From positions 93,943 through 157,942 of the forward strand of contig JAPPOH010000005.1 of the NCBI GenBank assembly GCA_028818155.1: a stretch of DNA of 64,000 nucleotides. The letters run 5' to 3'. Under the pieces are notes generated by a model. It was given only the letters and a program-made list of their open reading frames with translations, searched no databases and was not told where the DNA came from. The position numbers and the translations under genes were made by a program. Within the stretch, counting starts at the first letter, position 1. Every line of letters begins with the position of its first letter. This document shows, one piece after another, positions 1 to 8,125 of the stretch. The stretch is from Candidatus Woesearchaeota archaeon. GTDB lineage: Archaea; Nanobdellota; Nanobdellia; Woesearchaeales; UBA525.

Positions 1-1031
1 TACACGACAATCTCCGCATACTTGTGTTTGAGCGCCTTACCAGTACGAAGGTAAAACGGCACACCCTTCCAGCGAGAGTTCTTCACTTGTAATTTCACAG
101 CAGCGTACGTTTCCGTGTCAGAATTGGGAGGTACGCCCTTCTCACTCCGGTACGCAGGAGACTTCTTCCCTTCAATGATCCCTTCCACATACTGGCCGCG
201 GACAAAATCACCAATCAGCTGTCGCCTACTCGGAATCTTCACAGACTTCAAGACTTTCGCTTTCTGATCACGAATCGCCTCGGCATCATAGAATTTTGGG
301 GCCTCCATTGCGGTAATAGATAATAACTGCAAGAGGTGATTTTGAATCATATCACGAATCGCGCCAGAGGTATCATAGTAGCCGCCACGACTTCCAACAC
401 GGGCAGTCTCATTCACGACGATCTGCACACTGTCGATATGATCACGATTCCACAACGCGTCAAACACCGGATTCGCGAACCTGAGAACAAGCACTTCCTG
501 CACGAAACTCTTCCCAACATAGTGGTCGATACGATAGACTTGTCGCTCATCAAACAACTTGCTGATATGCTTGTTCAGTTCACGAGCAGACTTCAAATCA
601 GAACCAAATGGTTTCTCGATGACGAGACGATGCCATCCTTCCTTCGGCTTCCGCTCCGCGACGTGTGATGTATGCAGCTCGCTGGCTATCAACGGAAACG
701 CTGCCTGCGGTGTCGCTAAGTAGAAAATTCTATTCTTCGTCTTGCAGAGGTCTAAACGCTGCTTCAAACGAGTGTACGCAGCAGAATCAGAAAACTCCAA
801 TTTATGGTAAATGATACGCTCAGCGAACTGCTTCCACCCTTTCTTCTTTCCGAGCACCTTCTGGAACTCCTTTCGCATATCTTCACTAGAGTAATCCCGT
901 CTTCCAATAGCAAAAATACATGTGTTCTCATGTAACTTGTCGCGCATCTTGAACAGAGCTGGAATAAGCTTCTTTTTTGCCAAATCTCCGGTCGCGCCAA
1001 AGAGGACGAAAACAAACGGTTCACTCACCAT
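1..1031 (-). CDS. zwf: glucose-6-phosphate 1-dehydrogenase, partial (cut by window edge)
   Basis: The enzyme oxidises glucose 6-phosphate to 6-phosphogluconolactone with NAD(P)+, the entry step of the oxidative pentose phosphate route. About 343 codons are visible; the C-terminal part lies outside the window. The dinucleotide-binding motif FGATGDLAKKK is at residues 11-21. EKPFGSDL follows mid-protein, then the substrate and catalytic motif RIDHYVGKS (usually RIDHYLGKE). The start at 1031 is supported by a TATA-like element at 1054-1061, centred 26 bp upstream, so the mRNA is probably leaderless. G6PD of this family is common in bacteria and uncommon in archaea, so transfer from bacteria is a fair inference. 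No other pentose phosphate gene is visible nearby. Confidence 0.93.
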   Translation of the reverse strand, partial: MVSEPFVFVLFGATGDLAKKKLIPALFKMRDKLHENTCIFAIGRRDYSSEDMRKEFQKVLGKKKGWKQFAERIIYHKLEFSDSAAYTRLKQRLDLCKTKNRIFYLATPQAAFPLIASELHTSHVAERKPKEGWHRLVIEKPFGSDLKSARELNKHISKLFDERQVYRIDHYVGKSFVQEVLVLRFANPVFDALWNRDHIDSVQIVVNETARVGSRGGYYDTSGAIRDMIQNHLLQLLSITAMEAPKFYDAEAIRDQKAKVLKSVKIPSRRQLIGDFVRGQYVEGIIEGKKSPAYRSEKGVPPNSDTETYAAVKLQVKNSRWKGVPFYLRTGKALKHKYAEIVV

Positions 1032-1150
1032 TTCCTCTAGAGCTCGTGGAAAGCATATAAATCTTCTCCTTGATGGTCAAGAATAGCAGCGCAACCTATT
1101 AAAACTCGAAACCACTCTGGTATACTACCCTGTATAGGGAAAGACATAAG

Positions 1151-1777
1151 GTGAATACGAATATGAATGAAATGCCATTTGGTGGCCGTGATAGGCCGTT
1201 TGGAAACTCAATGACCCCTCCTGTGAAGGAAGGAGATGAATTAACTGTTACGATTGAAGCAGTTGGTGCAAAAGGCGACGGTGTCGCGAAAGTGGATGGA
1301 TTTGTCCTTTTCATCCCAGGAACGAAGGCAGGGCAGAACGTCAAAGTCCAAGTGACCCGAGTCCTGGAAAAAGTCGGATTCGCATCCGTGCTTGGCGCTG
1401 TAGAAGGCGGCGCGCCAGCAGCTCCCGCAAAAGCACCAGAGCCAGAGTTCGAGGCGAACGAAGAGCTTGACTCCGAAGATTTCGGAGATGAGCCTGCGGA
1501 AGAACCTGCTGCTGAACAAGCAGCAGAGCCCGAAGAAGCACCACAGGAAGATGAGCCTGCTGAAGATGCTCCAGAAGAAGCGCCAGCTGAGGAGACTCCT
1601 ACGGAAGAACCAGCTGAAGAGTCCTCTACCGAGGAAGCTACGGATGAAACCCCTGCTGAGCCTGAAGCAGCACAAGAATCTGCTGAAGAAGCACCTGCAG
1701 AGGAGCCTGCTGGTGAGGAAGCGCCAGCGGAAGAATCCCCTGAAGCTGCGGAAACTTCTGAAGAGAAAAAAGAATAA
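1151..1777 (+). CDS. TRAM-domain protein with long acidic Pro/Ala/Glu tail
   Basis: This 208-aa protein has one TRAM domain at about residues 24-86 (EGDELTVTIE, GDGVAKVDGF, VFIPG-like turn, GQNVKVQVTRV). TRAM is a small beta-barrel that binds RNA; short archaeal TRAM proteins are known as RNA chaperones of cold-shock type. From about residue 90 to the end the chain is almost only Glu, Ala, Pro, Asp and Thr, so it should be disordered and strongly negative. The open frame begins at GTG 1151; a TATA-like TATACTAC at 1121-1128 fits a leaderless start there, though ATG 1163 is also possible. The tail is unusual for the family and could modulate RNA or partner binding; that is inference. Confidence 0.85.
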   Translation: MNTNMNEMPFGGRDRPFGNSMTPPVKEGDELTVTIEAVGAKGDGVAKVDGFVLFIPGTKAGQNVKVQVTRVLEKVGFASVLGAVEGGAPAAPAKAPEPEFEANEELDSEDFGDEPAEEPAAEQAAEPEEAPQEDEPAEDAPEEAPAEETPTEEPAEESSTEEATDETPAEPEAAQESAEEAPAEEPAGEEAPAEESPEAAETSEEKKE

Positions 1778-1801
1778 TTTTTTTCTATTTTTTTATAAAT
1801 T
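1775..1801 (+). terminator. T-rich terminator after the TRAM gene
   Basis: Directly after the TRAM stop codon there are two runs of seven T residues within about 25 bp, without a stem-loop. Oligo-T tracts are the usual archaeal transcription stop signal. Confidence 0.55.
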
Positions 1802-1812
1802 TTCTAAGTGTA

Positions 1813-2100
1813 TCATTCCGACCTGATTTCATAGCAGGGACTGGCGCCCCCGGACGAGCTATAACATCCCAGTAATGTAGGGTTTGTACCATCTTCAGGG
1901 AGCGCGAAGCTTGTACCCTTATGCTTAGGAACTTCACGCTGTCTAAAATATCTAGAATATAGTGCTTGCATCAATTCAGCAGGACGCGAAATCTGCCTTC
2001 TCACAACTGATCCCAATCCACTTAGCATGTTCTCAAGAATAGAAGTCCTTGTTCGACTTCTCGGTAGTGTACGTGTGACAGGTTCCCCACTCACATTCAT
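1813..2100 (-). CDS. hypothetical protein, 95 aa
   Basis: I do not recognise this protein. It is a basic, Arg- and Ser-rich N-terminal half (PVTRTLPRSRTRTS) followed by a short helical stretch and a C-terminal tail with two Cys. It fills the gap between the TRAM gene and trpS, downstream of trpS on the same strand. A TATA-like GATTAATAAGG lies at 2124-2134, about 29 bp before ATG 2100, so it may have its own leaderless transcript. Codon use resembles its neighbours. It overlaps no recognised gene. It could be a lineage-specific small protein; a chance frame cannot be excluded. Confidence 0.5.
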   Translation of the reverse strand: MNVSGEPVTRTLPRSRTRTSILENMLSGLGSVVRRQISRPAELMQALYSRYFRQREVPKHKGTSFALPEDGTNPTLLGCYSSSGGASPCYEIRSE

Positions 2101-2137
2101 CTACCATGATTCCAGAAATACATCCTTATTAATCTTT

Positions 2138-3235
2138 CTACAGAATGAACTGCTCAACGAGTTTCGCAGCCTTCTCCCTTCGTTCCTGATGCGCAGCAAG
2201 CAACTCATTCACTTTATCGACGAGAATCTGTTTGATTTCACCAGAGAGCATCTTTCCAGACTCGTACTCTTTCTTCACACGAGCCAATTTCTTATCATCT
2301 TTCTCAAAGAACGTCAGCCATTGGTAGGAAACATCCACAGATGTATCCCCTCCTTTCTCACGATGCTCTTCAACCGTCTCCTTCCCACCAGAAAACGCGT
2401 ATTTCATGATTTTTTTCCGCACTGTCTTCGGATCATCCGTCATGGTGATCATCGCGCCTTCAGAAGAGCTCAACTTGCCAGCACCACCCAGTCCAGGGAG
2501 AAATCGACAGAGCAGCGTGCTCGGCTTTGGATAGCCGAGTTTCTCGGCAACATCCCGTGTCAAGCGGAAGTGCACATCCTGGTCGATCGCACAGGGAATG
2601 AAACATGGCGTCCGCTTCCCTTCGAGGATACTCGGCAAGAATGCAGGCACAGACTGCATACAGGAGTAAAAGTATTTGCCGACATTATCGCTGTCAGTAA
2701 AGCCAAACAACGCTTTCGCAGTACTCGCGGTCGTTTTTTCCGCAACCCGGCACGCGGTTTTGTACATTAAGCTAGCATGTTTCGTATCAATCACGATTTT
2801 CGTCTTCTCAGGGTCAAAACCAATCGCGATAATATCGAGAATGTTATCGTCCGTCCATTTCGCAACATCATCCCACGAGCACCCTTTCTTGAACATCGGC
2901 TTTTCTTCATCAGGGATCTGAAAGATGAGCTTGCAGCCGAAGGCATCTTGCAACCATTTCGCGAAGAGCCATGGCACTGCATGACCGAGATGCACAGGGC
3001 CGGAAGGAGCTCGTCCTGTGTACATGTAGACTGGCTCCCCTTTCTCAACGGCATCAAGAATTTTATCAAAGTACATGTGTGAGAAGAAAATATCTCTCCG
3101 AAGCATGTGATGTTCTTCGCCAGCAAGTTTCTTCAGACGAGCGCGCATCTTCGCATCAATACGCTTCACGCCAAATTGCTTGACAAGTTTGTCATAATCA
3201 ACGTCTCCAGACACTTCCCACGGGGTAACTTTCAT
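2138..3235 (-). CDS. trpS: tryptophanyl-tRNA synthetase
   Basis: This class I synthetase charges tRNA-Trp. The 365-aa protein starts with KVTPWEVSGDVDYDKL, the typical archaeal/eukaryotic TrpRS start, and has the HIGH-type motif PVHLGH at residues 80-85 and a KMSKS-type motif as KLSSS. An in-frame extension up to 3283 exists but adds an unrelated cysteine-rich stretch. The TATA-like element centred at 3261, 26 bp before ATG 3235, fixes the start and predicts a leaderless mRNA. The same element serves RNase J in the other direction. The length equals the archaeal norm. Confidence 0.95.
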   Translation of the reverse strand: MKVTPWEVSGDVDYDKLVKQFGVKRIDAKMRARLKKLAGEEHHMLRRDIFFSHMYFDKILDAVEKGEPVYMYTGRAPSGPVHLGHAVPWLFAKWLQDAFGCKLIFQIPDEEKPMFKKGCSWDDVAKWTDDNILDIIAIGFDPEKTKIVIDTKHASLMYKTACRVAEKTTASTAKALFGFTDSDNVGKYFYSCMQSVPAFLPSILEGKRTPCFIPCAIDQDVHFRLTRDVAEKLGYPKPSTLLCRFLPGLGGAGKLSSSEGAMITMTDDPKTVRKKIMKYAFSGGKETVEEHREKGGDTSVDVSYQWLTFFEKDDKKLARVKKEYESGKMLSGEIKQILVDKVNELLAAHQERREKAAKLVEQFIL

Positions 3236-3257
3236 ACACCGACAGGCTGTACCACAA

Positions 3258-3266
3258 CATATAAAG
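3258..3266. promoter_or_regulatory. single symmetric TATA box shared by trpS and RNase J
   Basis: The element reads CATATAAAG on + and CTTTATATG on -. Its centre (3261-3262) is 26 bp from the trpS ATG at 3235 and 27 bp from the RNase J ATG at 3289. No second TATA-like element exists in the 53-bp gap, so both leaderless transcripts probably start from one TBP site. Confidence 0.65.
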
Positions 3267-3288
3267 CTGACGGTACTTCCCAAAAACC

Positions 3289-4611
3289 ATGTCCTTAGAA
3301 ATCATTCCCATCGGTGGCTTCTCAGAGATTGGGAGAAACTGCTGCGCTGTCAAAGTGGACGATGAAGTGGTCATTTGTGACTTAGGATTAATGCTTGACA
3401 AATACATTGAGTACACAGATGATGAGGACCTCACAGACATTTCACCCAAGAAGCTCATCGAAGTGGGCGCAGCACCAGATATCTGGCTGCTAGATGAGCT
3501 CAAGAAGAACGTCGTCGGCATTTGCATTAGCCACGGTCACCTCGATCACGTTGGAGCAATCCCATATCTGGCGAATCGATTAGATGCGGATATCCACGCG
3601 ACACCTATGACGTGCGAAGTGATCAAAAACCTCACAAATCGGGATAGAAGACCAATCAGAAACGCTATCATCGACCATCCAGTCAATTGTAAGTTCAAAC
3701 TCACCAGCAAGATCTCAATAGAATTTATCCACGTGACACACAGCATTCCACACACAGTCGGCATCGTCGTGCACAGCAACTACGGCTCTGTACTTTACAT
3801 GAACGATTTCAAGATCGATCACACACCAATGCTCGGGCAAAAAACAAACATGAAACGATTGGAAGCACTCAATGGCATCAAATGCATCGTCATGGACTCA
3901 CTCTACGCGGATCACAAAGAAAAAACACCATCTGAAAAGATCGCACACGACATGTTGTTCGATCAACTCTTGAATACAGAGACGGACGGCAAGGCAATCG
4001 TCATCACCACATTCAGCAGTCACATTGCACGGATGAAATCCATCGTACAATTAGGGGAAAAGCTCGGCAGAAAGGTTATCATGATGGGCAGATCCATTGA
4101 CAAATACCTGAATGCCGCAGAGAAAGCAAACGTGATCTCATTCAAAGGAAAAATCAAAGTTCTCCCATACAGAAGTAAAGTAGACGCATGGCTCAAGAAG
4201 AAACACGACCTCTCGAAGTACATCATCGTCATGACTGGTGGCCAGGGAGAGCCAAAGGCGGTCCTCGCGAGAACAGTCGCATCAGGATTGCTCAGGTTAC
4301 AGCAAGAAGATATTGTTGTGTTCAGCTGCAAAGTCATCCCAGTAAGCGTCAACATAGAAAACAGACACAAGCTAGAAGAAAATTTGCAAAAACAGCACGT
4401 CCGTATCTTCTCAGACATCCACGTGAGTGGCCATGGCGCCAAAGAAGATCACAGAGATCTTCTCAAACTGTTGCAGCCAGAGCACATTATACCGACACAT
4501 GGTGGCATGGCACAACTTGGCGAACTCAAAGATATGGCTGTGCACGACCTCGGCTACAAGCCGGAAAAAGTCCATATTTTGTACAACGGGCAACGTGTTC
4601 GGTTGGCGTAA
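3289..4611 (+). CDS. rnj: RNase J, beta-CASP metallo-beta-lactamase ribonuclease
   Basis: This is a 440-aa 5'-3' exoribonuclease of the euryarchaeal RNase J type, involved in mRNA and rRNA processing. The metal-binding motif SHGHLDHVGA gives H82, H84, D86 and H87. Further motifs are HSIPH (about residue 150), NDFKIDHTP (about 170), and the beta-CASP blocks TTFSSHIARM and MTGGQGEPKA followed by HVSGHGAKED and PTHGG near the C-terminus. The start is set by the shared TATA box 27 bp upstream. A second beta-CASP enzyme, CPSF-like, sits at 56933. Confidence 0.93.
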   Translation: MSLEIIPIGGFSEIGRNCCAVKVDDEVVICDLGLMLDKYIEYTDDEDLTDISPKKLIEVGAAPDIWLLDELKKNVVGICISHGHLDHVGAIPYLANRLDADIHATPMTCEVIKNLTNRDRRPIRNAIIDHPVNCKFKLTSKISIEFIHVTHSIPHTVGIVVHSNYGSVLYMNDFKIDHTPMLGQKTNMKRLEALNGIKCIVMDSLYADHKEKTPSEKIAHDMLFDQLLNTETDGKAIVITTFSSHIARMKSIVQLGEKLGRKVIMMGRSIDKYLNAAEKANVISFKGKIKVLPYRSKVDAWLKKKHDLSKYIIVMTGGQGEPKAVLARTVASGLLRLQQEDIVVFSCKVIPVSVNIENRHKLEENLQKQHVRIFSDIHVSGHGAKEDHRDLLKLLQPEHIIPTHGGMAQLGELKDMAVHDLGYKPEKVHILYNGQRVRLA

Positions 4612-4643
4612 GCTTTATGAACCCTTTCTACCCCTCACACGCT

Positions 4644-5279
4644 ATGCGACAATACACATTCATCATGCTGGCACTGCTTCTCGTAATGAGTGTGCATGCT
4701 GACAAGTTCGATGCGACAAACCTTGGGTTAGAAGCATCATACATCACACTTGTGGACGAAGATGGTCCAGTGACCAATGTGTTGAACGCAGCAAATTTCG
4801 CTGCAACCATGACAGCACTCGACGTGACATTCACAGGCCTCACCGTGAACGAAGCGAGAGACCAACTCACGAAAAAGGGAGTTGAGAACAGCCTCCTCGT
4901 CTACTTCGATGAAAACAGGGTGACACTGTACAAAGGGACGCGAGGCACAATCCCAGAAGTAGCAGATGCTGCTGAAGGGTACCTGAATGACCAAGGTTTT
5001 TCCGTCGCATCTGTCGGTCCCTTATTCGAGGTGAACGAACCAGTAGCGCAGGAAACTAAAGAACGTGAAGAACCTGAAGTTGAGGAACCTGAGCCTGTCG
5101 AGGAGGAAAGAGTCGAAGAAGAGATTCTCGTCGATGAAGAACCACAAACCAATCCACCAACAATTGAAGCAGAAGCTGAGCCAGTAGTGCCGGAGCCTGA
5201 AGAAGAGATTGAGGAACCTGAGCCCGAAGAGCCAGGCATCATCGCGAAGATCTGGCGTTGGATTATCAAGCTATTCTAA
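4644..5279 (+). CDS. secreted protein with acidic Glu/Pro-rich tail
   Basis: This 211-aa protein has a clear signal peptide (MRQYT, hydrophobic core FIMLALLLVMSV, then HAD). A folded domain of about 120 residues follows; I do not recognise it. Residues about 130-195 are Glu/Pro/Val-rich repeats (EEPEVEEPEP type). The protein ends in an amphipathic, tryptophan-containing segment IIAKIWRWIIKLF that could touch the membrane. ATG 4644 is chosen because the TATA-like CTTTATGA at 4613-4620 is centred about 27 bp upstream. ATG 4617 would place the start on the TATA element itself. The end overlaps the convergent HEPN gene by 9 bp. Function unknown; probably cell-surface. Confidence 0.75.
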   Translation: MRQYTFIMLALLLVMSVHADKFDATNLGLEASYITLVDEDGPVTNVLNAANFAATMTALDVTFTGLTVNEARDQLTKKGVENSLLVYFDENRVTLYKGTRGTIPEVADAAEGYLNDQGFSVASVGPLFEVNEPVAQETKEREEPEVEEPEPVEEERVEEEILVDEEPQTNPPTIEAEAEPVVPEPEEEIEEPEPEEPGIIAKIWRWIIKLF

Positions 5280-5711
5280 TTTCATTTTTATTTGCTCAAT
5301 AAGTTCTTTCACTTGTTGCTCTATGTCATTCCAATCTTGATACGTGATCTGTTTCCCATAGTAATGTATTTGGTTCCGTTTTCTTCGCATATCATCGAGA
5401 AATCTCCATGGAAACGAGTGTTTCGTACAAAGATATGCAAATAAACATTGATGATTCATAATTTTGCAACCAGCTGCAAAGAGCAACGCTTCAACATACA
5501 TTCGCAGAGCTTCGTAGTAGTCAACATAGACATTCATCCATTCAAGATCTTGCGGTTTGAGAATAGATGCAAGTTTATCAGCTCCACTCCTTTTAATATC
5601 GGCATTCCTGACTATATCGAGTATACGCTGTTTGTTCACCTGCACTGAAAGAAACATACCTTCAATCTCACATTGACGTGCAACATCTTTGAGTGTTTTA
5701 CGTTTCGGCAT
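5271..5711 (-). CDS. HEPN-domain toxin of an MNT-HEPN pair
   Basis: This 146-aa helical HEPN protein carries the Rx4-6H ribonuclease motif as RRKRNQIHYYG near residues 115-125, with the tyrosine two places after His that partner MNT enzymes AMPylate in characterised HepT/MntA systems. The gene overlaps the upstream MNT gene by 14 bp when ATG 5711 is used; ATG 5732 is an alternative that overlaps by 35 bp. Co-translation with MNT is typical of these toxin-antitoxin modules, in which MNT silences the HEPN RNase. All expected motif residues are present, so it is predicted to be active. Confidence 0.85.
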   Translation of the reverse strand: MPKRKTLKDVARQCEIEGMFLSVQVNKQRILDIVRNADIKRSGADKLASILKPQDLEWMNVYVDYYEALRMYVEALLFAAGCKIMNHQCLFAYLCTKHSFPWRFLDDMRRKRNQIHYYGKQITYQDWNDIEQQVKELIEQIKMKLE

Positions 5712-6240
5712 ATACACGCACTCCAAGATCATCTAGCGATCCTTTCACAAAATCTCCTTGGATGATATATGGTAACATCTTCTCAATGCTTTTGAGTTCG
5801 TTTTTGTTTTTCGCTGTATGTACTTGTATTTCCCTATTGAGTTTTTTTTCATACAGTCCTTGTTCGAACGCATCATCATCCCCATAGATGAAAATATCAA
5901 TGTCACTTTCAATGTACCAATCTCCTCTTGTAAAACTTCCAAAAACAATGATGACAGACGCCTTAAGTGACGCGAGGTGTGCAAGCAATCCTGATGTTGT
6001 GAGTTGTTTTTGTGCATATAACCGTTTTCGATGAAGAAAAAGAGGCGATGCTTTTGCAACATAGTATGGCATCTTCCCTTTTGATTTTTTTCTTTCTATA
6101 AGTCCTTCTTGTCGAAACTGTGTAAGCCACGCTGCAAGTCGTGATCTACTGAGGCCTGATTTTCGAAGGAGTTGGTCAAAGTGCCAGTGCTTCGGTGTGT
6201 TGAAGAAAAGCTCAAGCACACAATCTTCTTTGCTTCTCAT
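5698..6240 (-). CDS. MNT nucleotidyltransferase antitoxin with N-terminal winged helix
   Basis: This 180-aa protein has an N-terminal winged helix-turn-helix (about residues 5-70) and then a minimal Pol-beta nucleotidyltransferase domain with GSFTRGDWYIESDIDIF, the GSx10DxD catalytic signature. In known pairs the MNT protein modifies the HEPN toxin and blocks it. The DNA-binding domain on the antitoxin suggests autoregulation. The start ATG 6240 is 26 bp from the centre of a TATA-like TTAAATAA at 6263-6270, so the mRNA should be leaderless, and an 18-bp palindrome lies exactly between TATA and start. An in-frame extension to 6282 would run through the promoter and is rejected. Confidence 0.85.
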   Translation of the reverse strand: MRSKEDCVLELFFNTPKHWHFDQLLRKSGLSRSRLAAWLTQFRQEGLIERKKSKGKMPYYVAKASPLFLHRKRLYAQKQLTTSGLLAHLASLKASVIIVFGSFTRGDWYIESDIDIFIYGDDDAFEQGLYEKKLNREIQVHTAKNKNELKSIEKMLPYIIQGDFVKGSLDDLGVRVYAET

Positions 6241-6243
6241 TTT

Positions 6244-6261
6244 AGTTCGTATATACGAACT
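6244..6261. promoter_or_regulatory. 18-bp perfect palindrome, probable operator of the MNT-HEPN operon
   Basis: AGTTCGTATATACGAACT equals its own reverse complement. It occupies the space between the TATA element (6263-6270) and the predicted leaderless start at 6240. A protein bound here would block transcription; the winged helix of the first gene is the obvious candidate. Confidence 0.75.
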
Positions 6262-6442
6262 ATTATTTAAGACTTCCGTCATAGAATGCGCGTATTTCTT
6301 TCTGATTTTTAACTGCTATGTGTACATGTCCAGTGGCATTTCTTACTTCTTATCGACGAGAGCTAATGTGTCCAGTGCGTTTGCAGTAAATACAAGCAAA
6401 ATATATAAACTCCCTAGCGACTTCTCGACTAGGGGGTGGCAT

Positions 6443-7210
6443 ATGTCCGAAACGATGCTACAAGGAGATCACATGAAACTCACACTCGCGGAAACGAAAT
6501 TTCTCAAAGAGAGCGTTGGCATTATCGCAGATATTGTCACAGAAGTCAGATTTAACGTCACAGCAAACGCCGTTGAACTCATCGCAATGGACCCTGCGAA
6601 CGTTGCAATGGTCGTCTTTAAACTCTTAGGAAGCGCATTCGCAGAATACGATGTCAAGAAAGACTGTGTTGTCGCTGTGAACCTCAACGACTTGAAGTCC
6701 GTTCTGCGGAGAGTCAAGCCATCAGACACACTCACCATGGAACTTGAGGAAAACAAGCTCAAGATTACCTTGAAGGGAAGCTCTAAGCGAGAATTCCTCA
6801 TCCCACTCATCGACGTAGATGAAAAGGAGCAAAAGATTCCAGATTTGAATTTTACAGCAACAGTCCAAACGCACTCAGATGTCTTTAGTGACGCGGTGGA
6901 AGACGCGGATATCATCGGTGAATCTGTTTCTCTCGGACTCGAGAACGGTATGTTCGTCATTTCAAGTAGCTCAGATTTGAGCAAAGCGCGCATTGAACTT
7001 ACAACTGATGAGAACACGAAAATCGAGGGCGCTGAGACAGTGCGAAGTAAGTACAGTATCGAATACTTGAAGCGCATGATCACAGCGAACAAACTCGCGC
7101 CGAACGTTGCTATTTCGTTTAGTCAAGATTACCCGCTAAAAGTCGAGTACAAGATCGTTGATAAAATGGACTTGATGTTTATCCTCGCACCGCGGGTAGA
7201 TAACGACTAA
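6443..7210 (+). CDS. pcn: DNA polymerase sliding clamp PCNA
   Basis: This 255-aa clamp tethers DNA polymerase and other replication proteins to DNA. The N-terminal domain (LKESVGIIADIVTEVRF, GVELIAMDPANVAMV type) and the interdomain and C-terminal parts (SDLSKARIEL, YSIEYLKRM, PLKVEYKI, LAPRVDND) match archaeal PCNA, whose usual length is 245-255. ATG 6443 follows a GGGGGTGG ribosome site; a TATA-like ATATATAA at 6401-6408 predicts transcription starting about 12 bases before the ATG, so this mRNA has a short leader. ATG 6473 is a less likely alternative. The next gene, a K+ channel, starts 2 bp after the stop. Confidence 0.95.
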   Translation: MSETMLQGDHMKLTLAETKFLKESVGIIADIVTEVRFNVTANAVELIAMDPANVAMVVFKLLGSAFAEYDVKKDCVVAVNLNDLKSVLRRVKPSDTLTMELEENKLKITLKGSSKREFLIPLIDVDEKEQKIPDLNFTATVQTHSDVFSDAVEDADIIGESVSLGLENGMFVISSSSDLSKARIELTTDENTKIEGAETVRSKYSIEYLKRMITANKLAPNVAISFSQDYPLKVEYKIVDKMDLMFILAPRVDND

Positions 7211-7212
7211 CG

Positions 7213-8010
7213 ATGAACACGTACGATAGTACTAAAAAGAGAACATTCGAGATATTAGAGCGTTCACGCTTTGGCGACGTCACAAGTCGTGCTGTCGATG
7301 CATTCATTCTGAGTCTTATTATTCTGAATATTCTTGCGCTTATCCTTGAAACAATGGAGGCGCTCAGCCACTATGCAACATTTTTTCATTATTTTGAGCT
7401 ATTCTCTATCATAGTATTTAGCATTGAGTATATTCTTCGTATTTGGTCATGCGTATCTGTGAAAAAGTATGAACGACCTATTCTAGGAAGATTACGCTTT
7501 GCTGTAACGCCGCTAGCAATCATTGATTTGCTGGCCGTTGTGCCGGCATACTTACCATACTTACTCGGCAACGAGTGGATGGCACTTCGAGCAATCCGTT
7601 TATTCAGACTTTTACGGCTCCTCAAGCTTGGCGGATACACAAGCTCTCTCTCAGTTATGGAGCGGGTGTTTAAGACCAAGAAAGAAGAAATTTTGATGTC
7701 CATTTCCATCATGCTTGTCCTCATTCTTACAGTTTCAAGTTTGATGTACTTTGTTGAGAATACAGCACAGCCAGAAGTGTTCTCAAGTATTCCTGCAACG
7801 ATGTGGTGGGCTGTCGCAACAGTGACAACGGTAGGTTATGGCGACGTATATCCTATCACGCCAGTCGGAAGACTGCTCGGCGGCATCGTCGCTATTCTCG
7901 GGATTGGTATGTTTGCACTTCCAACAGCAGTCTTAGGCGCGGCATTCACACAAGAAGCCGAGATGAGAAAGAGAAAGAAAGCAGGCGGCTGTCCACATTG
8001 TGGCAAGTAG
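7213..8010 (+). CDS. voltage-gated potassium channel (KvAP-like) with C-terminal CxxC tail
   Basis: This 265-aa membrane protein has six transmembrane segments: S1-S3 at about residues 27-130, an arginine-rich S4 (RAIRLFRLLRLLKL), and a pore module with the selectivity filter TTVGYGDVYP near residue 200-210. Such channels conduct K+ in response to membrane voltage. The basic tail ends in CPHCGK, half of a zinc ribbon, which may pair with another subunit to bind metal. It starts 2 bp after the PCNA stop, with no TATA element of its own, so it is probably cotranscribed with PCNA; a functional link is not evident. Confidence 0.92.
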   Translation: MNTYDSTKKRTFEILERSRFGDVTSRAVDAFILSLIILNILALILETMEALSHYATFFHYFELFSIIVFSIEYILRIWSCVSVKKYERPILGRLRFAVTPLAIIDLLAVVPAYLPYLLGNEWMALRAIRLFRLLRLLKLGGYTSSLSVMERVFKTKKEEILMSISIMLVLILTVSSLMYFVENTAQPEVFSSIPATMWWAVATVTTVGYGDVYPITPVGRLLGGIVAILGIGMFALPTAVLGAAFTQEAEMRKRKKAGGCPHCGK

Positions 8011-8125
8011 CACTAAAACAGTCTAGCATCGAGTTCTTGTCTTTCAACTCTTTTTCTGCTTCTCGAACGCTTTTTTGAAACCATGACGCAATGGTGATTA
8101 GCACATATTTTTAAATTCGTGCTCT

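Noticed and set aside
1241-1826. Extra frames over the acidic tail of the TRAM gene
   Set aside because: They are by-products of the low-complexity Glu/Pro/Ala codons.
2027-2770. Long plus-strand frame of 247 codons across trpS
   Set aside because: It is antisense to the well-supported TrpRS gene and has no recognisable domain or promoter.
4188-4616. In-frame extension upstream of the secreted protein at 4644
   Set aside because: It lies within RNase J in another frame; the TATA element and signal peptide place the start at 4644.
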